Notes: generated by a model from the letters alone, not told the origin. A DNA stretch of 64,000 bases from JAFGOG01 sp034429215 (GCA_034429215.1 DAOUGI010000109.1:4660-68659); one strand, 5' to 3'; shown: positions 18,479 to 27,542, counted from the stretch's first letter. Numbers and translations: made by a program.

Positions 18479-18485
18479 GCAACCT

Positions 18486-18947
18486 ATGAGTTTTGATATC
18501 GACGGGCCATATCTTGGAAAAGCAGCGGCCTGCGAGCCGGTCTTGCGCTCTCTGCCCGCCTGGTTCGGCATCGAAGAAGCTATCGTCCACTATGTGGGCG
18601 AAATTGACCACTTGCCCACTTTCCTGGCCGGCGACTCGGGAGGTTTGATAGGCTTTGTGAGCCTCAAGCAGCACAACCCCTCTTCGGCCGAGGTGTATGT
18701 TATGGCGATCAGGCAGGAGGTGCACCGGCAGGGGGTCGGCCGGGCGCTCATCGAGCGGGCTAGGGAGTGGCTGAGGGTCCAAGGTGTCGAGTATTTGCAG
18801 GTCAAGACGCTGGGGCCGTCGCATCCCGACGCCGGCTATGCCAAGACCCGGGCTTTTTACGGTGCGGTGGGGTTCAGGCCACTGGAAGAGCTCACTGAGC
18901 TGTGGGATGAGCGGAACCCCTGCTTGATCATGGTCCAGCGGTTGTGA
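18486..18947 (+). CDS. GNAT-family N-acetyltransferase
   Basis: 153 residues. ATG 18486 is eight bases after the methyltransferase stop; a longer open frame upstream overlaps that gene and was not used. The acetyl-CoA-binding motif A is EVYVMAIRQEVHRQGVGRAL (RxxGxG/A form), followed by YLQVKTLG and AFYGAVGFRPLE. Substrate unknown. It is the last gene of the VanW-methyltransferase-GNAT run, which ends at the hairpin 18959-18993. Confidence 0.85.
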   Translation: MSFDIDGPYLGKAAACEPVLRSLPAWFGIEEAIVHYVGEIDHLPTFLAGDSGGLIGFVSLKQHNPSSAEVYVMAIRQEVHRQGVGRALIERAREWLRVQGVEYLQVKTLGPSHPDAGYAKTRAFYGAVGFRPLEELTELWDERNPCLIMVQRL

Positions 18948-18958
18948 TGTTAATAAGG

Positions 18959-18997
18959 AACCCTCCCGCAGGCACGCAGCCTGCGGGAGGGTTCTTG
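18959..18997. terminator. Strong bidirectional terminator
   Basis: A 15-bp perfect stem, AACCCTCCCGCAGGC (18959-18973) with 18979-18993, around a 5-nt loop, then a T-rich tail. It lies between the convergent GNAT and VIT-vWA genes. Confidence 0.85.
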
Positions 18998-19007
18998 GTT
19001 TTGTGGG

Positions 19008-21344
19008 TTACTGCCCCTGTAGCTGACCGGTGATGTTTTTGATCAGGTCGATGATCATCTGGATGACAGCTTGGATCAGGCTGTCCTCCTGGCCGATCGC
19101 CTGACCGGCGTCTGGTGTGGATTCGGGAGCCGGGGTGACCGCCGGCACACTCAGCGGCGGGGCGTCGCCTTCGCGTACCTCGTAAGCAGCGCCGTCGAGC
19201 ACGACGATGACGTGATCGCCCACCGCCAGGTACTTGCCCCACTCGGGCCGGGAAGCGACCAGGGCAAAATAGTCGTCCGAGCCAAAGCCAACCGGCGCCG
19301 GCGCCATCTTGTCGGGATCGAAGGTCGTGTCGGTCCAGGTGCCCTCGCTAAAGATAAAGGTCTTGTCGCCGACATACTTGACAGGGCTGATCAGGTTGCC
19401 GTGCTGGTCCTTGGCGCCGGCCATCTCGACCACCTGGGTCGGCATCACCACTGCAGCGGGAGCATGGGCCTGGGACAGCTCCTTTTCGACCTCACTGCGC
19501 TGCACCGCTTCGCCGCCGACGGCGGGCGCGGCGGTAGCCGCGGCTGCCACCTGGTCGGAAATGCCCTGCCTGCCGGCCTCGCTCAGCGCCAGCTCTGTCT
19601 CTTCGACGAGAAACGAGGTGTAGGGGGTGATGATGCCGTAGCGGATCGACAGGTTTACGATCTCGTCGACCATCTCCTTGTCTTCACCATGGAGGCGGAT
19701 CTGCTGCAGCAGGGTGCCTATCTTGCGCGTGGCCCACAACCGGGCGATGAAATCTTGGCCGCCTTCCCGCTCAAAGGTCACGCCGTCGTAGGTGAACCTT
19801 TGGATCTGGCCGTTGACCTGACCATTGAGGGTGATTGTCGTGTCGCCGCCGTCGCGATAGCGGCCGACGACGGCCAGTTGCGTCCCGGCAAACAGGTCGG
19901 GCAGCGGGTAGGGGTAGACGTCGTCTACCTGGATCCCGCCCCAGTTGATGGCGATGTCTGACAGGAGCGGGGTGCTGACCTTGGCGTAAAAGGCTGACAC
20001 CTTTTCGTCGATCGCCTCTTCGGGGCGGACGTAGCCGCTGGCGCCGCGGTGGTTCTGAGCGATCGTGTCGAGCAGGACGGTGTTGACGTCATAACCGACG
20101 CCAAAGGGAAAGATGCGCACGTTGTCGGGCGCGGCGTCACCGGCGTTGTCGATGATCCGGGTCACGTCGGTCTCGCCCATCGTCGGCAGACCGTCGGTCA
20201 GGAAGATCAGGATCGCCGGCCGCTCGGGATCGACCATGTCCAGCGCCTCGAGCAGGGCGCGGTTGATGTCGGTCGACCCGGCGGCCTCCAGGCGGGCAAC
20301 GAAATCGAGGGCCTCGCCCCGCTCGTCGGCCGAAACCAACTCGCGGTTGTAGGCCCGGGTGCTGGTGCTAAAGGCGATGACGCTAAAGCGGTCCTCGTCG
20401 TTCAGGTTGTCCAGGACAAAGCTGAGCGCCTGTTTGGCCTGCTCGATCTTTTGACCGTTCATCGAGCCGGAAACGTCGAGCACCAGGATCACGTCCTTGG
20501 CGATCACGTTCTTGGTATCGATCTCAACCCTGGGCGCAGCCAGGAGCAGGAAAAAGCCCTCACCCCGGCCGTCCGGCCTGTAGCTGAGCAGGTTGAGGCC
20601 GACCTCTTCCGGCGAGATGGTGTAATAGAGGACAAAGTCACGGTCGGGCTTGACGTTGGACTCTTCATAGCCGATCGTCGCCCCGTAATCGCCGTCACGG
20701 ACGACATCCACGTCATGGCTGGGAGAGTAGATCGCCTTGATCGCCTCGCCGCTCTTGACGGTGACGCTGACCGACACCTCTTCCAGCGGCTTGGCCGAGA
20801 ACTTTTCGGTGTTCAGCGGGTAGACATACTCGACCAGACCGTTGTCCAGCTTGAGCACCTGGCTGTACTCGATCTCGATGCGCCGCTCACCGCCGGCCGG
20901 GATGGGATAGATGCTGGCCTGGAAGGCGTTGCGGCCGACATATTCGAGGAGGGCCGGGTCGCGCCGCTTGCGGACGATCTCTTCGTAGATGCGGCGAGCC
21001 TCTTCGCGCTGCAAAACCTGGCCGGCCAGTTTTTGGCCGTCGACCCACATCGTAAACTCACCGATGGCCGCCTCCTCGGGCAGGGGAAAGAGGTAAGTGC
21101 CTTCGATCTCATGCCGGCCCTCGTTAACAAAAATCTGGTCGACGTGGGTGGTAGCCACCTGGTTGTCGATGGTGACGGTGACACGGTGGTACTTGACGGT
21201 TAGATAAGGCACGTCGACGATCGGCACATCGGGCGGCGGCAAGGGGACGATAAAGCCGTCGGCCAGGGCGGGGACCGTTGGGCCGAGCAGCAGGATCATC
21301 AAGAGCAACGCACTGGATACAAGCTGGACCCGGTTACTATTCAT
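19008..21344 (-). CDS. VIT and von Willebrand A domain secreted protein
   Basis: 778 residues from ATG 21344 (TAAGGAGAATGAAGAG before it), which begins a signal peptide (LLLMILLLGPTVPALA). A VIT domain covers about residues 40-165 (VTVTIDNQVATTHVDQIFVN, EGTYLFPLPEEAAI, MWVDGQ). The vWA domain starts near residue 283 with DVILVLDVSGSM, an intact DxSxS MIDAS metal site, and ends about residue 450. A long helical C-terminus closes with an amphipathic segment (LIQAVIQMIIDLIKNI). Inter-alpha-trypsin-inhibitor-like bacterial proteins are thought to mediate adhesion; the ligand is unknown. Confidence 0.88.
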   Translation of the reverse strand: MNSNRVQLVSSALLLMILLLGPTVPALADGFIVPLPPPDVPIVDVPYLTVKYHRVTVTIDNQVATTHVDQIFVNEGRHEIEGTYLFPLPEEAAIGEFTMWVDGQKLAGQVLQREEARRIYEEIVRKRRDPALLEYVGRNAFQASIYPIPAGGERRIEIEYSQVLKLDNGLVEYVYPLNTEKFSAKPLEEVSVSVTVKSGEAIKAIYSPSHDVDVVRDGDYGATIGYEESNVKPDRDFVLYYTISPEEVGLNLLSYRPDGRGEGFFLLLAAPRVEIDTKNVIAKDVILVLDVSGSMNGQKIEQAKQALSFVLDNLNDEDRFSVIAFSTSTRAYNRELVSADERGEALDFVARLEAAGSTDINRALLEALDMVDPERPAILIFLTDGLPTMGETDVTRIIDNAGDAAPDNVRIFPFGVGYDVNTVLLDTIAQNHRGASGYVRPEEAIDEKVSAFYAKVSTPLLSDIAINWGGIQVDDVYPYPLPDLFAGTQLAVVGRYRDGGDTTITLNGQVNGQIQRFTYDGVTFEREGGQDFIARLWATRKIGTLLQQIRLHGEDKEMVDEIVNLSIRYGIITPYTSFLVEETELALSEAGRQGISDQVAAAATAAPAVGGEAVQRSEVEKELSQAHAPAAVVMPTQVVEMAGAKDQHGNLISPVKYVGDKTFIFSEGTWTDTTFDPDKMAPAPVGFGSDDYFALVASRPEWGKYLAVGDHVIVVLDGAAYEVREGDAPPLSVPAVTPAPESTPDAGQAIGQEDSLIQAVIQMIIDLIKNITGQLQGQ

Positions 21345-21382
21345 CTCTTCATTCTCCTTATGAGTGCTGATTCCGATATTAA

Positions 21383-21414
21383 GACGCCGGAACCCGTTCT
21401 GAGGTTCCGGTGTC
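21383..21414. other. 12-bp inverted repeat between divergent VIT-vWA and TPR genes
   Basis: GACGCCGGAACC pairs with GGTTCCGGTGTC (one G-T pair) around an 8-nt loop. It is about 40 nt upstream of the VIT-vWA start and 20 nt upstream of the TPR promoter -35, so it could be an operator or leader hairpin. Confidence 0.45.
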
Positions 21415-21434
21415 GCAGGGCATGATGCCTGTGT

Positions 21435-21463
21435 TTGACTTGCCGGGCATTGGGGCTTATAAT
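21435..21463 (+). promoter_or_regulatory. Near-consensus sigma70 promoter giving a leaderless TPR transcript
   Basis: TTGACT at 21435-21440, exactly 17 nt, TATAAT at 21458-21463. The predicted start point near 21470 leaves about five nucleotides before the GTG at 21475. Confidence 0.8.
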
Positions 21464-21474
21464 GGCCTCTGGGA

Positions 21475-22752
21475 GTGATAAAGGTGTCCAATACCATTGA
21501 CACAAGCGAGCTGCTGCGCCAGGGAATCGCCGCCGCCAAGGCCGGCCAAAATGAGCAGGCGCGCGGCCTGCTTTTGCAGGTGATCGATCAGGACGAGGGC
21601 AACGAGCAGGCTTGGCTGTGGCTGAGCAGCGTCGTCGAATCGCCCGACGACCGGCGCCTGTGCCTGGAGAATGTGGTGGCCATCAACCCCGACAACGTGT
21701 ACGCCCAGGCCGGCCTGCGCCGGATGGAGGAGAGCCTCCCCTCACCCCAACTCTACCACCCCGCGGGTGGCACTGAACAGAGGTCTCCCCTTCAGGGGGA
21801 GGGATCTGCCGGGGAAGGGGGAGAGCTCGGTCAGGGATCAATAGCCCTCTCACCCCAACCCTACCAGCCTGTGGGCGGCACTGAACAGCGGCCTTTCCTT
21901 CAGAAAGAGGCGGCTGCCGAAGAGGGGAAAGTAGACGATGCAGTCGGGCTGGTGGAGACGGCGCAGTCATACCTGATGAGGATGCAGAATGTACCGGAGG
22001 CGATCGATCTGCTGAACCAGGCGATCGAGGCGCAGCCGGCCAACGGGCAGGCCTACCTGCTGCTGGGCGATGCCTACCTCCAACAGGACAACGTGTCCCA
22101 GGCGGCCCGCTACTACAGCCGCGCCGGCCGGTATGCGGCACCCGACTCACGAACAGGCCGCGAGGCGCGCCTCAAGCTGAAGGTGCTGCAAGACTCGGTG
22201 CAGCCCAGAGCCGTCCCGGTTGTGGTCGGGCACGCCGGCGCGGTGAGCGTGGCCGACATGCAGAGCTCCTTGCAGCCAAGCCTCACCTACGGCTATGCCG
22301 GCCGTCCCGGCTGTGTGTCCCTCTATGCCACGCTGGCAACCGGGTTCGGGGTCTTTGCCCTGCTGGTGGGTGCGGCTGTGGCGATTACCGGCTCGAGCCT
22401 GATCTCCTGGCTGGAGGAGAAGGGCCTTCCTTTTGACATAGGTTCGTTGGATAAGGTTTTCTGGATAGTCGCGGGCGTTGGCCTGCTGACGGCGGTGGTC
22501 AACCTGGCCATCGCCGCCGGGCTGTGGCGGATGAAGAACTGGGCCCGCATTGGCGTCGTCGTGACCAATGTCCTGGGCACGCTGAGCATCGTCTGCCCGG
22601 TTGTCGTGCTCTTTGTCGGCTTGAGCCGGATCTTTGCTTCATCACTGCTGGCCGGACTCCCGACGCCTGTGTGGGCCGCGCTGCTGGCCGGGGTGGCGCT
22701 TTTATGCGGCACCACCTATTGGTTTGCGACCAACAGGGAGCTATTCGAATAA
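21475..22752 (+). CDS. TPR-repeat membrane protein with repeat-derived insert
   Basis: 425 residues from GTG 21475 (GTG 21484 also possible); both are nearly at the predicted +1. N-terminal TPR-like helices include LLRQGIAAAKAGQNEQARGLL, and WLWLSSVVESPDDRR is a common Chloroflexota pattern. A second TPR pair lies at about residues 160-245. Four hydrophobic segments fill the C-terminal 140 residues. Residues about 88-155 are Pro/Gly-rich and come from two tandem copies of a dispersed repeat (LYHPAGGTEQRSPLQ and PYQPVGGTEQRPFLQ). Role unknown. Confidence 0.8.
   Translation: MIKVSNTIDTSELLRQGIAAAKAGQNEQARGLLLQVIDQDEGNEQAWLWLSSVVESPDDRRLCLENVVAINPDNVYAQAGLRRMEESLPSPQLYHPAGGTEQRSPLQGEGSAGEGGELGQGSIALSPQPYQPVGGTEQRPFLQKEAAAEEGKVDDAVGLVETAQSYLMRMQNVPEAIDLLNQAIEAQPANGQAYLLLGDAYLQQDNVSQAARYYSRAGRYAAPDSRTGREARLKLKVLQDSVQPRAVPVVVGHAGAVSVADMQSSLQPSLTYGYAGRPGCVSLYATLATGFGVFALLVGAAVAITGSSLISWLEEKGLPFDIGSLDKVFWIVAGVGLLTAVVNLAIAAGLWRMKNWARIGVVVTNVLGTLSIVCPVVVLFVGLSRIFASSLLAGLPTPVWAALLAGVALLCGTTYWFATNRELFE
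21739..21930 (+). repeat. Two tandem copies of a dispersed repeat inside the TPR gene
   Basis: Copy one (about 21739-21826) and copy two (about 21847-21930) share CTCACCCCAAC, CTACCA, a GGTGG/GGCGG segment, CACTGAACAG and a C-rich/G-rich hairpin end, at a spacing near 107 bp. Both copies keep the same reading frame, so the gene stays open. Confidence 0.75.
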
Positions 22753-22759
22753 AAGAGGC

Positions 22760-22794
22760 GGCTCGCGGCGGATTCGCCGAATCCGCCGCGAGCC
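22760..22794. terminator. Long inverted repeat between convergent genes
   Basis: GGCTCGCGGCGGATTCG (22760-22776) and its exact complement (22778-22794) form a 17-bp arm around one base. It lies between the TPR stop and the M6 protease stop. AAAAG precedes and CAAAGGG follows it, so a bidirectional terminator is likely. Confidence 0.7.
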
Positions 22795-22812
22795 AAAGGG
22801 TTAGCCGGCCCG

Positions 22813-25491
22813 CTAGTAGTTGCGGACGGCGATAGGCAGATAGATCCGCTTTACCGGGCCGACGCTAAAGTGAACGCTCTGCCAGATGGTACCTCCCCAC
22901 ATCAGGTTGGCGACGTTGGTCACTATGCTGGGAGTCCCGGTGTACTGCGCCACCAGGTCGAGAGTGGCCGATTGGTTCGGGACCAGGGCGATGCCCCACC
23001 AGGCTGTCCGGGTAGCCGGATAGTAGGTACAGGCCGGATTGCACGACACAAAGTTCAGCCCCACCGGCAGCACGTCAGAGATGACCGCCGCTGCGGCGAT
23101 GACGTTGCCCACGCTGCTGTACTGGATGTGGTAAGTAATCTGCTCTCCTGGGTTCGGATCGCCCGACAGCTCGGCCCACTTGGTCAGCGCCGGCTGGAGG
23201 AAGAGGTAATAGTCCTCGGTCTCGCCGAGGTCATAGCCTCCCACCGGCCCGCGGCCGTCCCCGGGCGCCGGGGCCGGCATGTCGGCGATGCTGACGCGCA
23301 TCCAGTTCTCGTACGGCATGTTCTTGGCGACCACGATCTTGGATACAAACTGCGATGTCAGCCAGAACGAGGGCGGGTTGAGGCCGGCCCACTGGTTGCG
23401 TACGGCCCACTCCGGCGCAGTCGGCCCGCTGGGACAGGACAGGGTGTCGGCCCAGTCGCCGTCGCCGTTCCAGTCGAACCAGACGTTATAGTAGCGGGGT
23501 ATGGGCCCATACATGAGTGGTGAGGCGACGCTCACCTGCACGGCAAAGCCGGTATTGTTGCAGTCGATCAGAGGAATGGGCAGGGGCACACCATCGTCTT
23601 CGGGCCCGTGGAGGAGGTTGTCCCGGTTGGCCTGGTTGGTGGGAGGATCGATGTTGGTCAGTCCGTCCTGGTCGGGTGGCCAGTCGGCGTTGAACTCGCC
23701 GGTGACGGTGGCACCCAGCCAGGCGTCGACCTGCGACCAGTGATGGCGCGGTCCTAGCCCTGTACCCCACACAGTGGGAAAGTTGGCCTGGAGGTTGGGC
23801 ATATAAGCCGTCATCGGCACGGCATAGTTGTTGGCGCTGGCCGGGGCGTCGCCCAGGTCGGCCTCGGCGTCGGAGCAGGAAGCCTGATTGACACTTAGGG
23901 TGCAGTTGCCCAGGGCAACGCAGGCGATGTTTATGACGTCGATGCACGAATGGGTCTGGCAGTTGGTGTCGTACCACGAGCCGCTGTCGGGGTTGGCTCC
24001 GGCGACCATCCACGGGCGCCAGACGGTCCGGTTAGTGCTGCCGGGAAATGGGTCACCGGTGTCGCCCCAGTTCCAGCTCGCGGCAAACTCTAGCTGGTCA
24101 AGCCCGTCGGCTTGCTCCAGGGCGACCAGGTAGTGCGTGCCGGCTCCGGCGCAGGCTCCCTGGCAATGGGGGATGGTCGTGCACTCGGTGTCGTTGTCGG
24201 GGCCGCCATAGATCGACCAGAAGGCCTCGTCCACGTGCCAGATCAGCAGGCCGTTGCCGGGCAGCCATTCGTCGTAACTGCCCGCGATCTGCTGCCGATT
24301 CTCCAGCAAAAAGTACTCTTGGGCCCGCAGGCGGCTGCTCTTGAGCCGCAGGATCGCGTTTGCCGCCGTTTCCACCGGCGGCATGACGACGCCATCCAGC
24401 GGCCCAAACATGGTCCAGTAGGTGTCGAACCCGGCGACGATGCGGCTAAAGGGGTCGGGCCAGGCGGGAGAGCTGCCGCCAAAGACCCACTGGCTGGTGA
24501 AGGGGTTCCAGATGGTCGGGCCGTTCCAGTCGCCGCCTGCCATGAGCCCCCACTGGCCGATCCCCTGCGACGAGTTGTCCAGGTCGTACAGATCAGGCAG
24601 CCCCCACAGGCCGTGGGCTATTTCGTGGCAGATGACACCGATGGTCATGTCGGTCGCGTTGGGGCCGGCCGAGGCAGGGTTCCAGTACTCGGGGACGGTC
24701 ACGTAGCGGTCCAGCACCACCCCGTCGAGCATGGGCGGCGTCCCGCCCATCAGTCCGATCGACGAGGCATGGGACCAGATGTCGTTGGCGCTGAGGCTGA
24801 ACTCGGCGCCCGTCCCGGCGTGGATGACCAGCAGGCTGTCGACCATCAGATCGCCGTCGTTGTCGTACTGTGAAAAGTCGACCAGCGGGTCGATCAGGGC
24901 AACGGCGTCCTCGACCATCTTGCCGGCGTTGTTCGGATAGGTTCCCCAGCCGTACCAGCCGGCGGTGTAGTAGGCCATCGTCTGCGGCGCCCGCTGCCAG
25001 CCGGTGGCGGCGGGCAGGTTGACGGTGGCCAGGGTTACCTGGCCGTACGACACCTCGTCGAAATAGTCGCGCACCGAGCCCCGCCCGGCCACCGGCGCGG
25101 CAAAGAGCAGGTTGTTGAACACGGTCAGGTTGGTGACGGTGGCCGGCCGGTCGGAGAAATCGACCATGATGGCCAGCAGGTTTTCGGTGCCCTGCTGCGG
25201 CCGGGGTTTGACGGGCGACGGTGAGACCATCCCGGCCCGTTGGGCCGGGACTATCAGTTGGTCGAGTGGGGGCAGCACGCCTTTTCCCGCGAGCTTGAAC
25301 TCGGTGCCGGGTGGGGACGGGACGACCGAGGTCAGCTTTTCTTCGACCGGTGGTATAAAGGTGCTGCTTTCTGGTCCCGGCGGGGCAGCGGATAGGTTGG
25401 TCACTCCCGGCGCGAGGCCGGCAAGGAGCGCCAGGCATAGAAACAACGAGGCGAACGAACGGGCGATATGACCAGCAGACAATACGCTCAT
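22813..25491 (-). CDS. Secreted M6-family (immune inhibitor A-like) metalloprotease, C-terminal YLPIAVR tail
   Basis: 892 residues from ATG 25491 (AAAGGAGGTACACA before it), with a signal peptide (FASLFLCLALLAGLAPGV). Near residue 290, CHEIAHGLWGLPDLYD supplies the zinc motif HExxHxxGxxD of M6 peptidases; nearby YDNDGDLMVDSLLVIHAG is also typical. C-terminal modules are a GEVED-like segment (GGYDLGETEDYYLF, about residue 760) and a DUF11-like beta domain. It ends RIYLPIAVRNY, the tail shared with three other exported proteins. Probably an extracellular protease. A minus-strand TATAAT lies at 25526-25521 without a good -35. Confidence 0.88.
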   Translation of the reverse strand: MSVLSAGHIARSFASLFLCLALLAGLAPGVTNLSAAPPGPESSTFIPPVEEKLTSVVPSPPGTEFKLAGKGVLPPLDQLIVPAQRAGMVSPSPVKPRPQQGTENLLAIMVDFSDRPATVTNLTVFNNLLFAAPVAGRGSVRDYFDEVSYGQVTLATVNLPAATGWQRAPQTMAYYTAGWYGWGTYPNNAGKMVEDAVALIDPLVDFSQYDNDGDLMVDSLLVIHAGTGAEFSLSANDIWSHASSIGLMGGTPPMLDGVVLDRYVTVPEYWNPASAGPNATDMTIGVICHEIAHGLWGLPDLYDLDNSSQGIGQWGLMAGGDWNGPTIWNPFTSQWVFGGSSPAWPDPFSRIVAGFDTYWTMFGPLDGVVMPPVETAANAILRLKSSRLRAQEYFLLENRQQIAGSYDEWLPGNGLLIWHVDEAFWSIYGGPDNDTECTTIPHCQGACAGAGTHYLVALEQADGLDQLEFAASWNWGDTGDPFPGSTNRTVWRPWMVAGANPDSGSWYDTNCQTHSCIDVINIACVALGNCTLSVNQASCSDAEADLGDAPASANNYAVPMTAYMPNLQANFPTVWGTGLGPRHHWSQVDAWLGATVTGEFNADWPPDQDGLTNIDPPTNQANRDNLLHGPEDDGVPLPIPLIDCNNTGFAVQVSVASPLMYGPIPRYYNVWFDWNGDGDWADTLSCPSGPTAPEWAVRNQWAGLNPPSFWLTSQFVSKIVVAKNMPYENWMRVSIADMPAPAPGDGRGPVGGYDLGETEDYYLFLQPALTKWAELSGDPNPGEQITYHIQYSSVGNVIAAAAVISDVLPVGLNFVSCNPACTYYPATRTAWWGIALVPNQSATLDLVAQYTGTPSIVTNVANLMWGGTIWQSVHFSVGPVKRIYLPIAVRNY

Positions 25492-25575
25492 TGTGTACCT
25501 CCTTTTCCTGGTTGATATCTATTATACCAACTCGACCACCATTTTGTTTGTGCGAAATCTGTTAAGAATCTGCAA

Positions 25576-26112
25576 TCAGGCTTTGCTGAGGGCGGCTATC
25601 TTGGGCCAGCCGTAGGCCGCTTCCACGACCTCGAAATCGAAATCGTCCATCGTCCACCGCTTTTCGCCCACACGCTGCCCGCCCAGCCACTCGTAAAAGC
25701 CGCAGGCCGGGTTGCCGGTCAGCACAAAGAGCGCCAGCGAGGTGCAGCCCTGCTCGCGGAGCGCCTTGGCCGTGGCCCGGACCAGCGCGCGGCCAATGCC
25801 CTGCTTCTGCAAGGCCCGGCGCACGTGCAGCGAGACCAGCTCGGCGTCGTATGCGCCCTGGGGCAGTTCTTCAACTGGGCCGGACCGGCCGAGGGCATAG
25901 CCGGCGATTTCGCCATCGCCGGTCTCGGCCACGAGCAGGATGTCGCCGGCAGGCTCGGCCAGCAGGTCGAGCCAGTCCTGCTCCTGCTCTTCGAGGGAGA
26001 AGTGGGCCAGATAATCGGCCGGCATGAGCCCGGCGTAGGCGGTGCGATAGCTATTGACCTGGATGTGGGCCAGGGCGGCGGCGTCGCGCGCTGTTGCGGG
26101 ACGTATCTTCAT
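25576..26112 (-). CDS. GNAT-family N-acetyltransferase
   Basis: 178 residues. ATG 26112 is preceded by CTTGGAGTACGC; an upstream TTG at 26136 would overlap the preceding gene and is less likely. Motif A VSLHVRRALQKQGIGRALV and the downstream NPACGFYEWLGGQRVGEK fit the RimI-like branch of GNAT enzymes. The N-terminal IRPATARDAAALAHIQVNSYRTAY is likewise typical. Third gene of the MutM-like, DUF2284, GNAT run. Substrate unknown. Confidence 0.87.
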   Translation of the reverse strand: MKIRPATARDAAALAHIQVNSYRTAYAGLMPADYLAHFSLEEQEQDWLDLLAEPAGDILLVAETGDGEIAGYALGRSGPVEELPQGAYDAELVSLHVRRALQKQGIGRALVRATAKALREQGCTSLALFVLTGNPACGFYEWLGGQRVGEKRWTMDDFDFEVVEAAYGWPKIAALSKA

Positions 26113-26128
26113 GCGTACTCCAAGCGGG

Positions 26129-26668
26129 TCATTCAATCAATAGAAAGGCGTAGCGGTTCATCGCCTGGTCATAGTCGGGCAGGACCTGGATCGGATAGCC
26201 GACCTGCCTAACTGTGGAATAGACGTCGACGGCCATTGCCTCGCCGGTGGGCCGGGCCGATTGTGGATGCTTGCACTCTTGTCGGGTGCCGGCGCATTTG
26301 CCGCACATGGAGCAGTTGTTTACAAACAGGAGGAATGCCTTCTGATGGCCTGCCAGAAAGACGGCCCTTTCCAGCTTCAGGAGCTCCTGGTCTATCCCTT
26401 TTGTCCAGGCGTGGCGGTCTTCGGGCTTGGATACTCGCTTTTCAAAGTGAAAGATGGCGGCAGCGTTGTACTCGTCAAAGAAGCGGCGGCAGTCGGCGAC
26501 AGATGGGGTGTTGGGTGGGCAGGACGCGTTCTGGCCATAGTCGGAACAGCCGAAGGTGCATTTCATCCGAACCCATTGGGCGACAACGATCTGGCGTGGA
26601 TCGATCCATTTGAAATCGGTAAAGCCGTGTTTGGCAAACAATGCTTCGAGCTGGGTGCGATCGCTCAT
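26129..26668 (-). CDS. DUF2284 putative metal-binding protein
   Basis: 179 residues. Cysteine clusters at CTFGCSDYGQNASCPPNTP (residues about 37-55) and CSMCGKCAG with a later C (about 118-132) are the hallmark of DUF2284, predicted to bind metal, perhaps an iron-sulfur cluster. The family has no established reaction and is often linked to methanogen and corrinoid biology. It lies between the MutM-like gene (13 bp) and the GNAT gene (16 bp), all under the promoter at 27543-27571. Confidence 0.85.
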   Translation of the reverse strand: MSDRTQLEALFAKHGFTDFKWIDPRQIVVAQWVRMKCTFGCSDYGQNASCPPNTPSVADCRRFFDEYNAAAIFHFEKRVSKPEDRHAWTKGIDQELLKLERAVFLAGHQKAFLLFVNNCSMCGKCAGTRQECKHPQSARPTGEAMAVDVYSTVRQVGYPIQVLPDYDQAMNRYAFLLIE

Positions 26669-26681
26669 GTGAGATTCCTCT

Positions 26682-27512
26682 TTAAGTCTGACACTGCGGG
26701 CAGAGATAGCATGCTCCGCCCAGGTATTGGATCTTTTCTACGGCGGTCCCACAGTCCGGACAGGGCCGGCTGGCTGCCTTGCCGTCCATGAGGCGGACGT
26801 AGCCGCCCGGCCGGCCGTACAGGTCGAATTCGTCGTAACGCCCGCCCTGGTCGATGACTTCCCGGACGGTGTGGAGGATGGCGCCGTGGAGAGCCTGCCT
26901 TTGGTTGCGATCCAGCTCGGCGATCGGGTGGCGAGGGTGGAGTCGGGCGCGGAACATGATATCCTGGGCGATGGCGTTGCCCAGGCCGGGGATGAACTGT
27001 TCCTGGGTCAGGAGCGCCTTGACGCTCCTTTTCTCGCCCGCCAGAAGGGAATCGACCAGGGCCGAGAAATAGTCGAAGGTGAACTCGGGATCGGTGGGGG
27101 TGGGCCGCATGCCCTTGACATATTGCCGCTCCTGCTCCTGGCCAGCCTCGTACAGCTCGTAGGCGCCCCACATCTGGGTGGCGGCTGTCAGCGCCGATCC
27201 GTCTGTGAAGGCGAGGTACAGGTGATATTTGGCGGGCGGCTGGGAGCCGGCCGGAAGGTAAAGCACCTTGCCGCCGCATTCCCCGAACAACAGGACATAG
27301 CCGGGATCCAGGGGGATAAACAGCCATCGGCCCCTGGATCGGGCCAAGCCAACAACCTTACCTCTGGTCAGCGTTTCAAACTCGTCGTGGGTCCGGTTGT
27401 ACCAGACGAACTTGTGGGGTGAGTTGCCCAGGCCTCCCCGGGCGATCGTCTTGCCGGCCAGCGCCTCGTTCATCTGCCTGGACAGGGTTACATACTCGGG
27501 CAGCTCGAACAT
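26682..27512 (-). CDS. MutM/Nei-like DNA glycosylase homologue lacking the catalytic proline
   Basis: 276 residues. ATG 27512 follows GGAGGTGACCA. The fold is that of formamidopyrimidine-DNA glycosylase: N-terminal beta-sandwich, H2TH region with FIPGLGNAIAQDIMFRARLHP (about residues 165-185), and a C-terminal zinc finger CPDCG...CPQCQ. However, the protein begins M-F-E-L-P-E, where Fpg enzymes have M-P-E-L-P-E and use Pro as the nucleophile after Met removal. The usual RGKYL is RGRWL, and the zinc-finger Arg of GRST is replaced by GGAC. It therefore belongs to a divergent branch whose chemistry may differ. Confidence 0.85.
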   Translation of the reverse strand: MFELPEYVTLSRQMNEALAGKTIARGGLGNSPHKFVWYNRTHDEFETLTRGKVVGLARSRGRWLFIPLDPGYVLLFGECGGKVLYLPAGSQPPAKYHLYLAFTDGSALTAATQMWGAYELYEAGQEQERQYVKGMRPTPTDPEFTFDYFSALVDSLLAGEKRSVKALLTQEQFIPGLGNAIAQDIMFRARLHPRHPIAELDRNQRQALHGAILHTVREVIDQGGRYDEFDLYGRPGGYVRLMDGKAASRPCPDCGTAVEKIQYLGGACYLCPQCQT

Positions 27513-27542
27513 TGGTCACCTCCTGGACTGTGCGTATAGGGA

